Shown here in pieces: positions 23,568 through 32,991 of a stretch of DNA of 37,607 nt. Numbering within the stretch: position 1 is the first letter of the stretch; each line of letters opens with the position of its first letter. The notes beneath the pieces were generated by a model that saw only the letters and a list, made by a program, of their open reading frames with translations, ran no database searches and was not told the DNA's origin. Both the position numbers and the translations under genes were made by a program. The DNA is from an uncultured Cyclobacteriaceae bacterium (lineage in GTDB: Bacteria > Bacteroidota > Bacteroidia > Cytophagales > Cyclobacteriaceae): positions 1 through 37,607 of the forward strand of contig CANLOE010000073.1 of NCBI GenBank assembly GCA_947492745.1, written 5' to 3'.

Positions 23568-24776
23568 ATGGCTACCGAAAAAATACACTTTGAAAACGAA
23601 CTGCAACAACGCCTGTCGGGCAAACTGGAGCTGCCGACCAATGGCAAGGCCAAGGCTTTTGCCATCTTTGCCCATTGCTTTACCTGTAATAAGAATTTTT
23701 CTGCTATCCTTCATATCAGTAGGGCCCTTACGCAACATGGGATAGCCGTATTGAGCTTTGACTTCACAGGATTGGGACAAAGTGAGGGTGATTTTGCGGA
23801 CACCAATTTTTCATCTAACATGGATGACCTAGAGTCTGCTTATCAATACCTGAAAGCCAACCATATGGCTCCCGAGCTAATTATCGGCCACTCTCTGGGA
23901 GGTGCGGCCGTATTACAGGCCTCTAATCGGATGGAAAGTGTAAAGGCCGTAGTGACCATCGGTGCGCCCGCAGACCCACCCCATGTGCAGCGTCTCTTCA
24001 AGGAAAGTTTGGATAAGATCAATACACAAGGTACGGCTACTGTGAGTATCGGGGGAAGGCCCTTTACCATCAAAAAACAATTTATCGATGACCTCGATGC
24101 CAATAGTATCGTCGACCAGCAGCCCAAGTACGGCAAGGCACTCTTGGTCATGCACTCACCGATAGACAGTATTGTATCCGTGGACAATGCCCGTAAAATC
24201 TATGAATTCGCGAAACACCCCAAGAGTTTTGTGTCTTTGGACGGTGCGGACCACCTTCTCTCACAGAAGGAAGACTCCCGTTATGCGGGCAATATGATTG
24301 CTACATGGGTAGAGCGCTATATTAGCGAAGAGAAAGAAGAACAGGCACCGGAGAGTCCTCATCAGGTAACAACGGGTACAGAGGAAAGCTATACTACCCA
24401 AGTAGTCGCAGGACATCATCGCTTAGTGGTGGATGAACCCACGGACCTAGGGGGGGCAGATCTCGGCCCTACACCTTACGACATGTTACTGGGCAGTTTG
24501 GGGTCCTGTACGGGCATAACACTGCGCATGTATGCGGACCATAAAAAGTGGGACCTCAAGAAAGTCAAGGTCCATTTGCAGCATGATAAGATCCATGCCA
24601 GGGACTGCGAGGGCTGTAAGACCGGAGAAGGTAAAATAGACCATATAGAAAGATTTTTGGAACTTGAAGGCAATCTTGACGAAACACAGCGCCAACGCCT
24701 ACTGGAAATCGCGGACAAATGCCCCGTACACCGCACACTTCACGGAGAAATAAAGGTCAACACTTCCCTGAAATGA
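23568..24776 (+). CDS. Alpha/beta hydrolase fused to OsmC-family peroxidase domain
   Basis: This 402-aa protein fuses two domains. Residues 1-255 are an alpha/beta hydrolase with the oxyanion segment AIFAHCFTC, the nucleophile Ser109 in IIGHSLGGAAVL, an acidic residue candidate in MHSPIDSIVS and a His in LDGADHLLS. Residues 265-402 are an OsmC/Ohr domain with Cys314 in LLGSLGSCTGIT and Cys385 in IADKCPVHRTLHG, the two redox cysteines of that family, which reduce organic hydroperoxides. The same fusion is known in other bacteria. A joint role, for example on oxidised lipids or esters, is inference. The protein has no signal peptide. ATG at 23568 gives MATEKIHFENELQQRLSG, a normal start. A TACTTTG sequence (about 23514-23520) is a near-match to the -7 box. 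Confidence 0.93.
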   Translation: MATEKIHFENELQQRLSGKLELPTNGKAKAFAIFAHCFTCNKNFSAILHISRALTQHGIAVLSFDFTGLGQSEGDFADTNFSSNMDDLESAYQYLKANHMAPELIIGHSLGGAAVLQASNRMESVKAVVTIGAPADPPHVQRLFKESLDKINTQGTATVSIGGRPFTIKKQFIDDLDANSIVDQQPKYGKALLVMHSPIDSIVSVDNARKIYEFAKHPKSFVSLDGADHLLSQKEDSRYAGNMIATWVERYISEEKEEQAPESPHQVTTGTEESYTTQVVAGHHRLVVDEPTDLGGADLGPTPYDMLLGSLGSCTGITLRMYADHKKWDLKKVKVHLQHDKIHARDCEGCKTGEGKIDHIERFLELEGNLDETQRQRLLEIADKCPVHRTLHGEIKVNTSLK

Positions 24777-24874
24777 AGTGCATTTGACATATCTTCAAAA
24801 GAACACGTGCTTTTCGCTCCAGAATGATCTATAGCTATCCGATGTCGGGCGGCAAGCAGGTACTTTTAGGATAA

Positions 24875-25196
24875 ACCCAAGATAATCACTAGCCTTTCTA
24901 TTCCGAACATAAATTGCTTCAAAATCAGTGGTTTTACGCTACGCAGGTTTTATACCTTAATCATCAATTGATTGATTCATTGTATCCATTGATTTAGTTC
25001 GCTCATTGGATTGATTTTTAATGGTGCTCATGAACCTGCGGTTTCAAGGGCATTCATCGAATCTTCGATTTAGTTCACTGTTGTGTCTATTTCCTTATAG
25101 GTGTTTATGAACCTTCGGTTTAAGCCTCCTCCCCTAAACCACTGATTTCATTGCACTTTATACGCTCATCACGAAATCCTATTGATCAATTTGGGA
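24875..25196 (+). repeat. Family C element with insert D (C3), 322 bp
   Basis: The C ends ACCCAAGATAATCACTAG and CCTATTGATCAATTTGGGA are flanked by TAA on both sides (24872-24874 and 25197-25199). The centre is enlarged by about 150 bp relative to C1. Most of that insert (24942-25072) reappears inverted and almost unchanged at 35652-35776. The gap between the hydrolase gene and gldN holds only this element and the terminator. Confidence 0.88.
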
Positions 25197-25229
25197 TAAA
25201 TAAGCGATGGCCGCCCAGTTCTATAAAAC

Positions 25230-25259
25230 AAAAAAGGTCCACCAAGGTGGACCTTTTTT
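25230..25259. terminator. Terminator of the gldKLMN operon
   Basis: AAAAAA-GGTCCACC-AA-GGTGGACC-TTTTTT forms a perfect 8-bp stem with A and T runs on both sides, 24 bases after the gldN stop on the minus strand. It can act in both directions and so also shields the plus-strand side. Confidence 0.88.
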
Positions 25260-25277
25260 GTTTGCATTCTTTTTATA

Positions 25278-26180
25278 CTAAAATTCCCAAAGGTTATGTT
25301 CTTTTTCCATTAGTTGTACGTCCAGCCATTCGGAGGCCATTACACCTTCTTTACGGCTCTTATCATATACGTCTACGATGTACAGGTTGTCCGGATTTTC
25401 TACCTTGACCAAATTTCCGTGAAACAATCTCAAAAGAAAGGCATCCGCAAAGTTTTTGTTCTCTGCCGAATTCTGACTATTGAACCAGATGGCTTCTTCG
25501 GGATGGTTCCTGAAAACATCTTCCAAGTCCTTATAGCTGAATACTGCCAGTTCTTTATCGATACCACTGACTGTCTCGGTGCCTGGGATTATGATTTCAA
25601 CAGACTGAATGTCATAATACATACGAGAGCGTCTTCTATCGAAAATCCTGTCCTCCATTAGACGCAGAGTACTGATTTGATGGGGAAGGTATACCTCGGC
25701 ACCACCACCCTGCTTTGCTTCCCAGTACTCATCATCCGTACCCGGGGTAATCCCTAGATTCTCATCATAACGGCTCACATAGTTTCTTCCACCATAGGAG
25801 ACTTCATCACCCTCATAATATTCGGTATCTCCATCCCAAGGGTCTACGGGGATAGCCTCGACAGCTACCAGTTTTTCCAGAAATTCTTCTTTGCTCATCT
25901 TAGTGGTCAATGAATCATTGACGTAGATAGTCTCCGCTAATTCTCCTGACCTTACCGCATCGATGATAAATTGCGGAAGTTGACTATTGACAGCAAAAAA
26001 ACCTTTGTTCTGCTTTTCTTTCAAATCAATATTGACCCATACTCTCTTTTTGAACAATTGTTCGTACTTGGGGATAGGATCGATTGAATTTGGGTTATAC
26101 TGGGTCTCTGCTTCTTGTGAGAAAGCAGTACCCACCGATAGCACTAAAGAAAATAGAACTAAACCTTTCAAATATCTCAT
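25278..26180 (-). CDS. gldN: Gliding motility / T9SS protein GldN
   Basis: The 300-aa protein has a signal peptide (MRYLKGLVLFSLVLSVGTAF, cleavage near SQEAE) and is periplasmic. GldN (PorN) binds GldK/PorK to form the large ring linked to the outer membrane in the type IX secretion system. The family sequence is visible in KRVWVNIDLKEKQNKGFF, DPWDGDTEYYEGDEVSYGGR-like sequence and RRRSRMYYDIQSVEIIIPGT. It is the last gene of the gldKLMN set, starts 15 bases after the end of gldM and is followed by a strong terminator. The insertion-like stretch around 130-150 (SRYDENLGITPGTDDEYWEA) is the only part I would check for being unusual. Confidence 0.93.
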   Translation of the reverse strand: MRYLKGLVLFSLVLSVGTAFSQEAETQYNPNSIDPIPKYEQLFKKRVWVNIDLKEKQNKGFFAVNSQLPQFIIDAVRSGELAETIYVNDSLTTKMSKEEFLEKLVAVEAIPVDPWDGDTEYYEGDEVSYGGRNYVSRYDENLGITPGTDDEYWEAKQGGGAEVYLPHQISTLRLMEDRIFDRRRSRMYYDIQSVEIIIPGTETVSGIDKELAVFSYKDLEDVFRNHPEEAIWFNSQNSAENKNFADAFLLRLFHGNLVKVENPDNLYIVDVYDKSRKEGVMASEWLDVQLMEKEHNLWEF

Positions 26181-26195
26181 ATCAATAAAAATTTA

Positions 26196-27773
26196 TTAAT
26201 TCAATGGAATGGTATATATCTCATTCCTTGTAGCTACCCTTTCGTTCTTTTTCTGATACGTTTTACGGGTCACTTTTTTGATTTCTATTACAATTCTATC
26301 GCCAGGCCGCGCCTGAGTTGCAAATTTTGAGAGGTTCAGGCTTTCAGAAGTAAACCTTTGGTTTACAACAGGTCGAGTACCTCTTGCCAAGGTCACGTTC
26401 ATTTCCCTTACTCTATATTTTGCATCTTTGGGTACCTCCCTTGCGAAATTCTCATCGGCAATCGCTTTCACCGTAAGCGAACGCATCGCTGTAGCTTTTA
26501 CCCCTGATTTAAAATCGACTTCCTTGCCCCTTAATTTGAAAGAGTAGGAAGGAAGCGGTACTTTTTTCACACTGAACGTTTCCGAACCCAGTGCACTTCC
26601 ACCACTACTGACACTGATTTTCACCTTGCTTCTTCCGCTGGGTATGACAGTGACCAGACCTTTCTTACTTCCTTTGATGACTGTAGCATCATTTGAACTA
26701 AAGCTGGGATTATAGTTGGTGCCCAAAGCGGGAACCTGAATGTTCAGCTCATTGCCACAGTTCAGGTACAAAGCAGAAAGTGCTGCCGACCGTACTTGTA
26801 TAACGGGTTTTACCACAAAATATTCGTGATTGATGTTATAAGTTGTGTCTTTAAGTGCAATTTGCGCTTTAAAACTTTTCTTCGCCATCAATGTTTGTGG
26901 ATCGTATGCTCCAGGTGTAGCGGTAAATTCTACTTTACCATAGCTAATACCTTGGGGAGTAGCCCCTACAGGTAAAGCGGACCCATCTCTCATGAACTTG
27001 GGCGTTGTACCTGAAGAAGAGGCTGTAATGAACAATTGTGCTTCGAATTTCGCACCTGCCGCCACCGTGTTGGAATTGGGCCGTACAAGCGGTACGATTT
27101 GATCGAAACTAATATCCTTTGCACCTACTTCTTCTGCCAATTTTTCCAGAGCATCTGTTTCGGCCCTACGTACTTCTGACATCATCTCAGTCAGTGTGGC
27201 CATAGCCGCTACTTTCGGGGTTTTCATAAAGTTGAATTCTGCAAAGCTCTTGTTCTTTTGATCTCTATCATTTTTGAGATAGTCGATTTCACTCGGATCT
27301 TTCGCCAAAGGTTCGATGTCCACACCGGACACCTGACTGAGTTTCTGAGCATACTCATTCAATTTCTGTTTTAACTCCTCGCCCTTCTTTTTGGCCAACA
27401 TCAAATTTTCAACGCCATCTTCTGACTTCTTTCCCTGTACTTGGCCATTTTCATCCAGTTCGCCAGTAATATCCTTCTTAATACCGGAAACATAGTCTAT
27501 CACCTCATTGGTGAGAGACCTGACTTCTTTGGCCTTATTCAGCACCGTTACTTCCTTGGGCTGACTTCCTCTTTCCTCTACATTTTTACTAATGCTGGAA
27601 AGTGTTTTTCCGTTTTTGGCATCAGATACTTTGTTCTGTATTGCCAATGATTGATCGATCGATATGAACTTATCCAAGATAGAGTTACTTACCTGTAGGG
27701 CCAGCAGTGCTGTCAATACTAGGTACATCATACCGATCATTTTTTGTCGGGGGGTTTCTTTTCCTCCTGCCAT
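26196..27773 (-). CDS. gldM: Gliding motility / T9SS motor protein GldM
   Basis: The 525-aa protein has one inner-membrane helix near the N-terminus (about 12-30) and a long periplasmic part made of four domains in known structures. The start MAGGKETPRQKMIGMMYLVL is typical, with the conserved Arg9 that pairs with the GldL glutamate in the proton-driven motor. The periplasmic part begins helical (about 35-220) and continues as beta-rich domains to the C-terminal KKNERVATRNEIYTIPLN. GldM spans the periplasm and transmits motor torque to the GldKN ring. It lies 34 bases after gldL and 15 bases before gldN. Confidence 0.95.
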   Translation of the reverse strand: MAGGKETPRQKMIGMMYLVLTALLALQVSNSILDKFISIDQSLAIQNKVSDAKNGKTLSSISKNVEERGSQPKEVTVLNKAKEVRSLTNEVIDYVSGIKKDITGELDENGQVQGKKSEDGVENLMLAKKKGEELKQKLNEYAQKLSQVSGVDIEPLAKDPSEIDYLKNDRDQKNKSFAEFNFMKTPKVAAMATLTEMMSEVRRAETDALEKLAEEVGAKDISFDQIVPLVRPNSNTVAAGAKFEAQLFITASSSGTTPKFMRDGSALPVGATPQGISYGKVEFTATPGAYDPQTLMAKKSFKAQIALKDTTYNINHEYFVVKPVIQVRSAALSALYLNCGNELNIQVPALGTNYNPSFSSNDATVIKGSKKGLVTVIPSGRSKVKISVSSGGSALGSETFSVKKVPLPSYSFKLRGKEVDFKSGVKATAMRSLTVKAIADENFAREVPKDAKYRVREMNVTLARGTRPVVNQRFTSESLNLSKFATQARPGDRIVIEIKKVTRKTYQKKNERVATRNEIYTIPLN

Positions 27774-27807
27774 AAGATTTAAATTTTAAGTTATGTAAAA
27801 CATTAAA

Positions 27808-28641
27808 TTAACCTTGGCCGGATGAAGCACCACCCTTCATCGCAGTCAACATACTACCATATACTTTATTCAGGGAAGTAAGATTTCCTGTTAGTTTGCT
27901 CAACTCTGTAGTAAACTGTTGAGAATTCTCGCCTACCTTGGACATGCCTTCCATGGCAGCAGTCAAGTTGTTATAGAACTTGTTCATCGCTTTCAGATGA
28001 CTATTGGCATCTTTGAGTTCCATCTCATAGACGGCATTCAATGCGCTGAGATTTTTAGTGACGTTTTGTACTTGAGAATGATATTCCTTTGCATCTTTTG
28101 AGGCATTGGCCATATCGGACATTGCTGTCATAGTGCTAGCGTAGGACTTGTTCATGTCCAACAAAGACTTAGAAGCCGTTCCCACATTTTTGGCGTATTC
28201 ATTGGTCGCTACTGCAGCATCGGCCAAATTGGACATTTTGGAAGCTGATTCAGCCATATTTCGCATCCCCTTACCGAGACTTTCCATTAGTTCGGGACCG
28301 ATTTTTGCCTTTTCGAGCATTTTATCCATTTCTTGTGAGGGAGAAATTCCTTTCTTACCACTAGGTAATTTGCGCGATGCTCCTGCGGGGCCAGAGTATC
28401 CTTCTGCCAACTCAGGGTATACCTTAGTCCAATCCGGCTCGGATTTACTGGGTTCGAAGGCACTTAAGAAAAATATAGCTGCTTCTACAAGAAGACCTAC
28501 TGTCAACATAAGACCTGCTCCGGCCAAATGTTGAATTTTGAAGAGAGCTCCTACAATTACTACTGCAGCACCAATACCGTATATCTTCGGCATTATAGTA
28601 CCATATAAAAGATCTGAAAATCCGCCTTTTTTACTACTCAT
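27808..28641 (-). CDS. gldL: Gliding motility / T9SS motor protein GldL
   Basis: The 277-aa protein has two membrane helices (about 18-35 and 39-61), followed by a long cytoplasmic tail predicted to be helical and coiled-coil. The segment YGTIMPKIYGIGAAVVIVGA is characteristic, and Glu53 in the second helix matches the membrane glutamate essential for proton-driven motion in the GldLM motor. The tail (about 90-277) has many Met, Ala and Ser residues and repeated patterns of the kind AxxMxxLN, fitting coiled-coil. It lies 53 bases after gldK and is co-transcribed with gldM. Confidence 0.95.
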   Translation of the reverse strand: MSSKKGGFSDLLYGTIMPKIYGIGAAVVIVGALFKIQHLAGAGLMLTVGLLVEAAIFFLSAFEPSKSEPDWTKVYPELAEGYSGPAGASRKLPSGKKGISPSQEMDKMLEKAKIGPELMESLGKGMRNMAESASKMSNLADAAVATNEYAKNVGTASKSLLDMNKSYASTMTAMSDMANASKDAKEYHSQVQNVTKNLSALNAVYEMELKDANSHLKAMNKFYNNLTAAMEGMSKVGENSQQFTTELSKLTGNLTSLNKVYGSMLTAMKGGASSGQG

Positions 28642-28694
28642 TGTTTTAAGATTTTAGTTATTGAAAGAATGCAAAGATGTATTAAAAAATAATA

Positions 28695-29741
28695 TTAAAA
28701 TTCATTTCCAGAGGACCTTCCAAGGTGGGTCATCGCATTTCTGAATCCGATGTAAGCTCTGGTAGAATCCTTGAATTCATAAGACCGTGTACCTGTTTCC
28801 AGATAATAAGCTACGTCCTTCCAGGATCCTCCTCGAATGACCTTTCTCATCTCGTTATCATCATAATAGGTAGGGTTCAAATCCCATACTACCGGGACAG
28901 AAGCTGGATTAAATGCATCTTCGCACCATTCTGATACATTACCTGCCATATCAAAGAGGCCGTAATCATTGGGGAAATAAGAGGCTACCGGAGAAGTGTA
29001 TGAAAATCCATCATCATAAAAATTACCTCGGCCGGGCTTGAAGTTGGCCAGCATACATCCTTTGGAGTTTCTGATATAAGGATTACCCCAAGGATATTTG
29101 GCCATATCCCTACCACCACGTGCAGCATATTCCCATTCTGCTTCGTTGGGAAGTCTGAATGCAGGCATCGGTACTTCGCCGACACTGATTCGGTAATCGG
29201 CCCAGTATCTTGTTCTCCATTCACTAAAGTACTGTGCGGCATCCCATGATACTCCTACCACTGGATACTGGTCATAACCAGGGTGCCAGTAATAATAGTC
29301 TTGCAATGGGTCTCCCATATGATGCGCAAAATCCTTCACCCAAACCGTAGTATCGGGATAATATTCTTCAAAAATCAAATCCTCACCAAGAACACTGACG
29401 GAATCTTCTAATAGGTGATCGACAAACTGTCGGTATTCGTTATTGGTTATTTCAGTATCGTCCATATAAAAGGACCCTATGGTGACTTGCTTGTTGAAAT
29501 TAATCTGGGTGGCAGCGGGGTCCTCATCAGCTTGCCCCATATGGAACGTACCTGCGGGTACCGGTACCATGCCATAAGGAAGCGCCATGACCCATCCCTC
29601 ACGGTTGGGGACACCGACCAACTCTCCTTGATCGCCTCCTCCTGCGCCACCAAGTCCGAGCAATCCACAACCTCCCATCATCGCAGAAATTACTAACAGA
29701 GAGAGAATAAATAGCCCTCTAAAATTCAAAATTTTATTCAT
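28695..29741 (-). CDS. gldK: Gliding motility / T9SS lipoprotein GldK
   Basis: The 348-aa protein has a lipoprotein signal with lipobox MMGGC, which puts the lipidated cysteine at 25. The rest carries an FGE/sulfatase-modifying-factor domain (about 55-335). Typical segments are PVPAGTFHMGQ, VTIGSFYMDDTEITNNEYRQ, PVVGVSWDAAQYFSEW, RLPNEAEWEYAARGG, MAGNVSEWCEDAF and KVIRGGSWKDVAYY. In GldK this fold is structural, forming the outer-membrane-associated ring with GldN, not catalytic. A 179-base gap with AT-rich sequence separates it from porP/sprF upstream. Confidence 0.95.
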   Translation of the reverse strand: MNKILNFRGLFILSLLVISAMMGGCGLLGLGGAGGGDQGELVGVPNREGWVMALPYGMVPVPAGTFHMGQADEDPAATQINFNKQVTIGSFYMDDTEITNNEYRQFVDHLLEDSVSVLGEDLIFEEYYPDTTVWVKDFAHHMGDPLQDYYYWHPGYDQYPVVGVSWDAAQYFSEWRTRYWADYRISVGEVPMPAFRLPNEAEWEYAARGGRDMAKYPWGNPYIRNSKGCMLANFKPGRGNFYDDGFSYTSPVASYFPNDYGLFDMAGNVSEWCEDAFNPASVPVVWDLNPTYYDDNEMRKVIRGGSWKDVAYYLETGTRSYEFKDSTRAYIGFRNAMTHLGRSSGNEF

Positions 29742-29920
29742 AACACTTCTTTTTAAAAATTTATACTTGAGTATAAAGTAAAGCCAACAAAGTCAATTAA
29801 TATAAACAGCCAAATTACATTTAAAAAAAAATATAAGCCTCAGACTAAATCCGTCATCAATCAAAAAATTCTGCACTTTAAATTGTGTATTTTATTCTAA
29901 AAAGCAAAACGTTTTTAATT

Positions 29921-30874
29921 TTAATACCGGAAGCGGGGTGTCCTTTGAGATTTTTTGTTTATGCCCACACTTACAGGCAAATCATACCTGAGCATCACTT
30001 CGTGAGATGTCGTCTGTTTAGCATTTCGATTTTTTACAATGTAACCGAACGAATACCCTATTCCCAACGAGCGACTTTTCAAAAAATTGTATCCCATCAT
30101 GGCATTAAAATCTTCAGACTGGCGGAAAGCTAACCCTCCCCATGCCTTCTCCTTATAGGTAGCTAGCCCTGACAACAGAAAAGTATATTCATTGAAATCG
30201 GTTTGTACGATGAAAGAGGGGGTTATCACCATATCGTTCATTTTATATACATATCCAAACATGACATTCAAATGGTTTTCCAGAGCATTTCTAATCGCTT
30301 CGACTCCAAAATCAAACTCCGACCTCAACAAATGGTTGAAACTGACACCTGCAAAATATTTCTCAGCTCTATAAAAAACTCCAAGTGCCAAATCGGGGCG
30401 AATCTGTGATTCTCTACCGTTCTTTCCTCTTAACGCTACATCACTTGGATCTATTGCCCTATATCTGTCATAATTCAGTGATTGTGAAAATATACCCATC
30501 TTGATACCAAAACTCATTTTAGAATTCTTTAGTCCTAAGTGATAAGCAAAAGAACCCTGTACTTCCAAATTGTTCTGGGCACCTAGATTGTCATTGACGA
30601 CATGAAACCCAAAACCACTGTTAAGCTTGAAAATAGGTGTATTTAAGCTGATGAACTGGGTGACAGGAGCTCCACCATCATCAAAGGTGGACTGATATCC
30701 CAACCATTGGGAGCGGTGGATGGCCATTACTCTAGTGACCCCATCCACTCCAGCGAAGGCAGGGTTATAATAGAGTTCATTAGCGTGCGTAAAGCCTATA
30801 TCAGTCTGTGCTATTGCGTTCAAACTGATAAGCAAAAGCAACATGGATAGTGTATGTGAAAAAATCTTTTGCAT
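29921..30874 (-). CDS. PorP/SprF-family type IX secretion outer-membrane protein
   Basis: The 317-aa protein has a signal peptide (MQKIFSHTLSMLLLLISLNA, cleavage after AQ) and an alternating beta-barrel pattern with aromatic-rich strands. ELYYNPAFAGVDGVTRVMAI and HRSQWLGYQSTFDDGG are hallmark PorP/SprF segments. Family members help deliver or anchor T9SS cargo or adhesins such as SprB at the outer membrane. It lies directly upstream of gldK on the same strand, a common gene order in Bacteroidota. A TTG and a TATATTTA box (about 30887-30912 on the minus strand, 21 bases apart) form a weak promoter. Confidence 0.92.
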   Translation of the reverse strand: MQKIFSHTLSMLLLLISLNAIAQTDIGFTHANELYYNPAFAGVDGVTRVMAIHRSQWLGYQSTFDDGGAPVTQFISLNTPIFKLNSGFGFHVVNDNLGAQNNLEVQGSFAYHLGLKNSKMSFGIKMGIFSQSLNYDRYRAIDPSDVALRGKNGRESQIRPDLALGVFYRAEKYFAGVSFNHLLRSEFDFGVEAIRNALENHLNVMFGYVYKMNDMVITPSFIVQTDFNEYTFLLSGLATYKEKAWGGLAFRQSEDFNAMMGYNFLKSRSLGIGYSFGYIVKNRNAKQTTSHEVMLRYDLPVSVGINKKSQRTPRFRY

Positions 30875-30989
30875 ATAAATTTTAAAGCAGAGCTAAATAT
30901 AATGTTTTTTTTCAAAAACTATCAAGTCTTCTCTTCAAGAAAGATGTAATAAAATTCTGACAACTACACCTTTCTATTGCAAAACACCC

Positions 30990-31763
30990 TTAAAGTCCAT
31001 TCGCTTTTTTGATATATAATTCCAAAGCACCTGTCATCGAGGGGGCATTGGGGAGTGGGGCCTCGATGTCCAATTCAAGACCTGCATCCTTCACGGCCTT
31101 AGCGGTTGTAGGGCCAAATGCAGCTATTCTGGTTTCGTTCTGCTTAAAATCCGGAAAGTTGACCAGTAAGGAATTGATACCCGAGGGACTGAAAAAGGCA
31201 ATGATGTCGTAATACACATTGTCCAAATCGGAAAGGTCGCTAGCTACTGTTCTATATATCGTTGCCTCCGAGTAATTATACCCATTTGTTTTCAGAAAAT
31301 TGGGGATATCATTCTTACGAATATCCGAACAAGGGAAGATATACTTTTCGTTTTTGTGTTTTTTAAGAATCTCTATCAGGTCGGTTGCCGTTCTACGTCC
31401 TGTAAATATCTTTCGTTTTCGGATAATAATATACTTCTGTAGATAATTGGCCGTTTGTTCAGAAATACAGAAGTATTTCATATCAGCGGGCATTTCTATC
31501 TTGCTTTCCGTACAGATATTGAAAAAATGATCGACCGCATTGCGACTTGTAAAAATCACAGCGGTATGGTTCAGAATATCGATTTTCTGTTTTCTGAATT
31601 CCTTAAAAGAAACAGGGTCTACCTGTATGAAAGGCCTGAAATCTACTTTTAGCCCGTACTTTTCGGCTAAACTAAAATAAGGTGATTTTTCATCTGAGGG
31701 CTTGGGTTGAGATACTAGGATACTGCTTACTTGACGTAAACCGTTTTTTGCTTGATCTGCCAT
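30990..31763 (-). CDS. hemD: Uroporphyrinogen-III synthase
   Basis: The 257-aa protein has the two-domain HemD fold, with low sequence conservation as is normal in this family. Segments such as AVIFTSRNAVDHFF, FCISEQTANYLQKY, YDIIAFFSPSGINSL and RIAAFGPTTAKAVKDAGL fit. It converts hydroxymethylbilane to uroporphyrinogen III, the branch point to heme and sirohaem. It starts 28 bases after the DUF4271 gene and probably shares its transcript. This hemD-T9SS neighbourhood recurs in Bacteroidota but has no known functional basis. Confidence 0.9.
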   Translation of the reverse strand: MADQAKNGLRQVSSILVSQPKPSDEKSPYFSLAEKYGLKVDFRPFIQVDPVSFKEFRKQKIDILNHTAVIFTSRNAVDHFFNICTESKIEMPADMKYFCISEQTANYLQKYIIIRKRKIFTGRRTATDLIEILKKHKNEKYIFPCSDIRKNDIPNFLKTNGYNYSEATIYRTVASDLSDLDNVYYDIIAFFSPSGINSLLVNFPDFKQNETRIAAFGPTTAKAVKDAGLELDIEAPLPNAPSMTGALELYIKKANGL

Positions 31764-31791
31764 AAATCACTAAATCATTCTTAGACGTATA

Positions 31792-32991
31792 CTAATACAA
31801 AATAACCTTTATAATGATGACCAAAGGTATTATTTCTGTGCCGCAAAGGTATGAAAATAAATACAAAATTCTATGCGTGACCAAATTCATTAGCTTAAAA
31901 AACAATAGTAAAGTCCTTAACAACATCGCAGCCAATAAAAGATAGATCAGGTTCTGGTAGATAAAAGGGCTTTTGATATTAAACACAAAATATAATGCCA
32001 ATAACAAAAACGAAAGGGCAGCAGTATGAATCATGGACAATCTGATGAAGCTGAAAAAATGCGTGTTCTTGAAGTCGTTGGCCCTGTAGATCAAGCAAAA
32101 TGTATAAATACTGAAATATTTCAATAACAGAAAAGCAAAGATCATTAGCATAGCGAAAGTCCAGTTCAAAAACCCCTCCCCTATACTCTCAAAGTCGAAA
32201 TAATAGCATAACAGAAAGCGTTCGGGCAAGAAGTGGGAGAGCATCACTATAAAAAAGGACAGGACCAAACTATGCAATAGGATAATGAAAATATTGGCCT
32301 TGCTAAAAGGTCTGGATTTATAAAGCGGCTCATCTCTGCTTCTTAAGGAGAAAGCATCGCTCACTCGATAGTAGGCCCAAACTGTCCGATCATAATATAA
32401 GCCCATTAGGACATATACAAAGACGATGAGCAATAGGCCCAGCACAAAGAAATCCCGAGTATCGGATATTGGCCGCTCAGAGAGTTCAAAGTTATCCCTT
32501 CCTACATCTGAAAAAGCCTTAGGCATATAACTGACGACCTTTGTGACCATTCCGGTCGGTATTCTGTTAGGGTTATATATGGAAATGAAAAGGCTGTCAC
32601 TGCCAAAGCTTTTCGATAGACTATCAATAGGCCAGTGTACTTCGGTTGTCTGAGGAAAATAAGCCAGCACCTGACCGTTCGCAAAAAAGGTGGTCTTTTT
32701 TGTGGGCTTCGCCAGAAAGTCATACTCAGAGTACCTGAGCCCATCCAATACAAAACTAACGGAGGTACCCACAGAAGTCTTTCTTTCCAAATCGACGGGT
32801 AAGTAAGCATCTCTATCTGAGCGGTGATACAGCCAGTCTTCTCTCAAGTCTTTGATTACCTGAGCAGGATCCGCTTCGACAATCTCTAGACTATCAACTA
32901 CCTGCGCCGTCAAGGCTCCATAACAGAAAAACAGCCACCCAAAGAACAGGCAACCAATGATACTCCCTCTAAAACTTCTCCAAAATGTCAT
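31792..32991 (-). CDS. DUF4271-domain membrane protein
   Basis: The 399-aa protein has an N-terminal signal-like helix (about 11-30), a soluble periplasmic part (35-180) and about six to seven membrane helices in the C-terminal half (about 185-399). The C-terminal half with PLYKSRPFSKANIFIILLHS and MNLVTHRILYLFSYLCGTEI is typical of DUF4271. The domain occurs next to hemD and T9SS genes in many Bacteroidota; its function is unknown. It is the first gene of the block hemD-porP/sprF-gldKLMN. A TATTTTTG box (32993-33000 on the minus strand) lies only one base before the ATG, so either the leader is absent or this box is not the promoter. Confidence 0.85.
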   Translation of the reverse strand: MTFWRSFRGSIIGCLFFGWLFFCYGALTAQVVDSLEIVEADPAQVIKDLREDWLYHRSDRDAYLPVDLERKTSVGTSVSFVLDGLRYSEYDFLAKPTKKTTFFANGQVLAYFPQTTEVHWPIDSLSKSFGSDSLFISIYNPNRIPTGMVTKVVSYMPKAFSDVGRDNFELSERPISDTRDFFVLGLLLIVFVYVLMGLYYDRTVWAYYRVSDAFSLRSRDEPLYKSRPFSKANIFIILLHSLVLSFFIVMLSHFLPERFLLCYYFDFESIGEGFLNWTFAMLMIFAFLLLKYFSIYTFCLIYRANDFKNTHFFSFIRLSMIHTAALSFLLLALYFVFNIKSPFIYQNLIYLLLAAMLLRTLLLFFKLMNLVTHRILYLFSYLCGTEIIPLVIIIKVILY

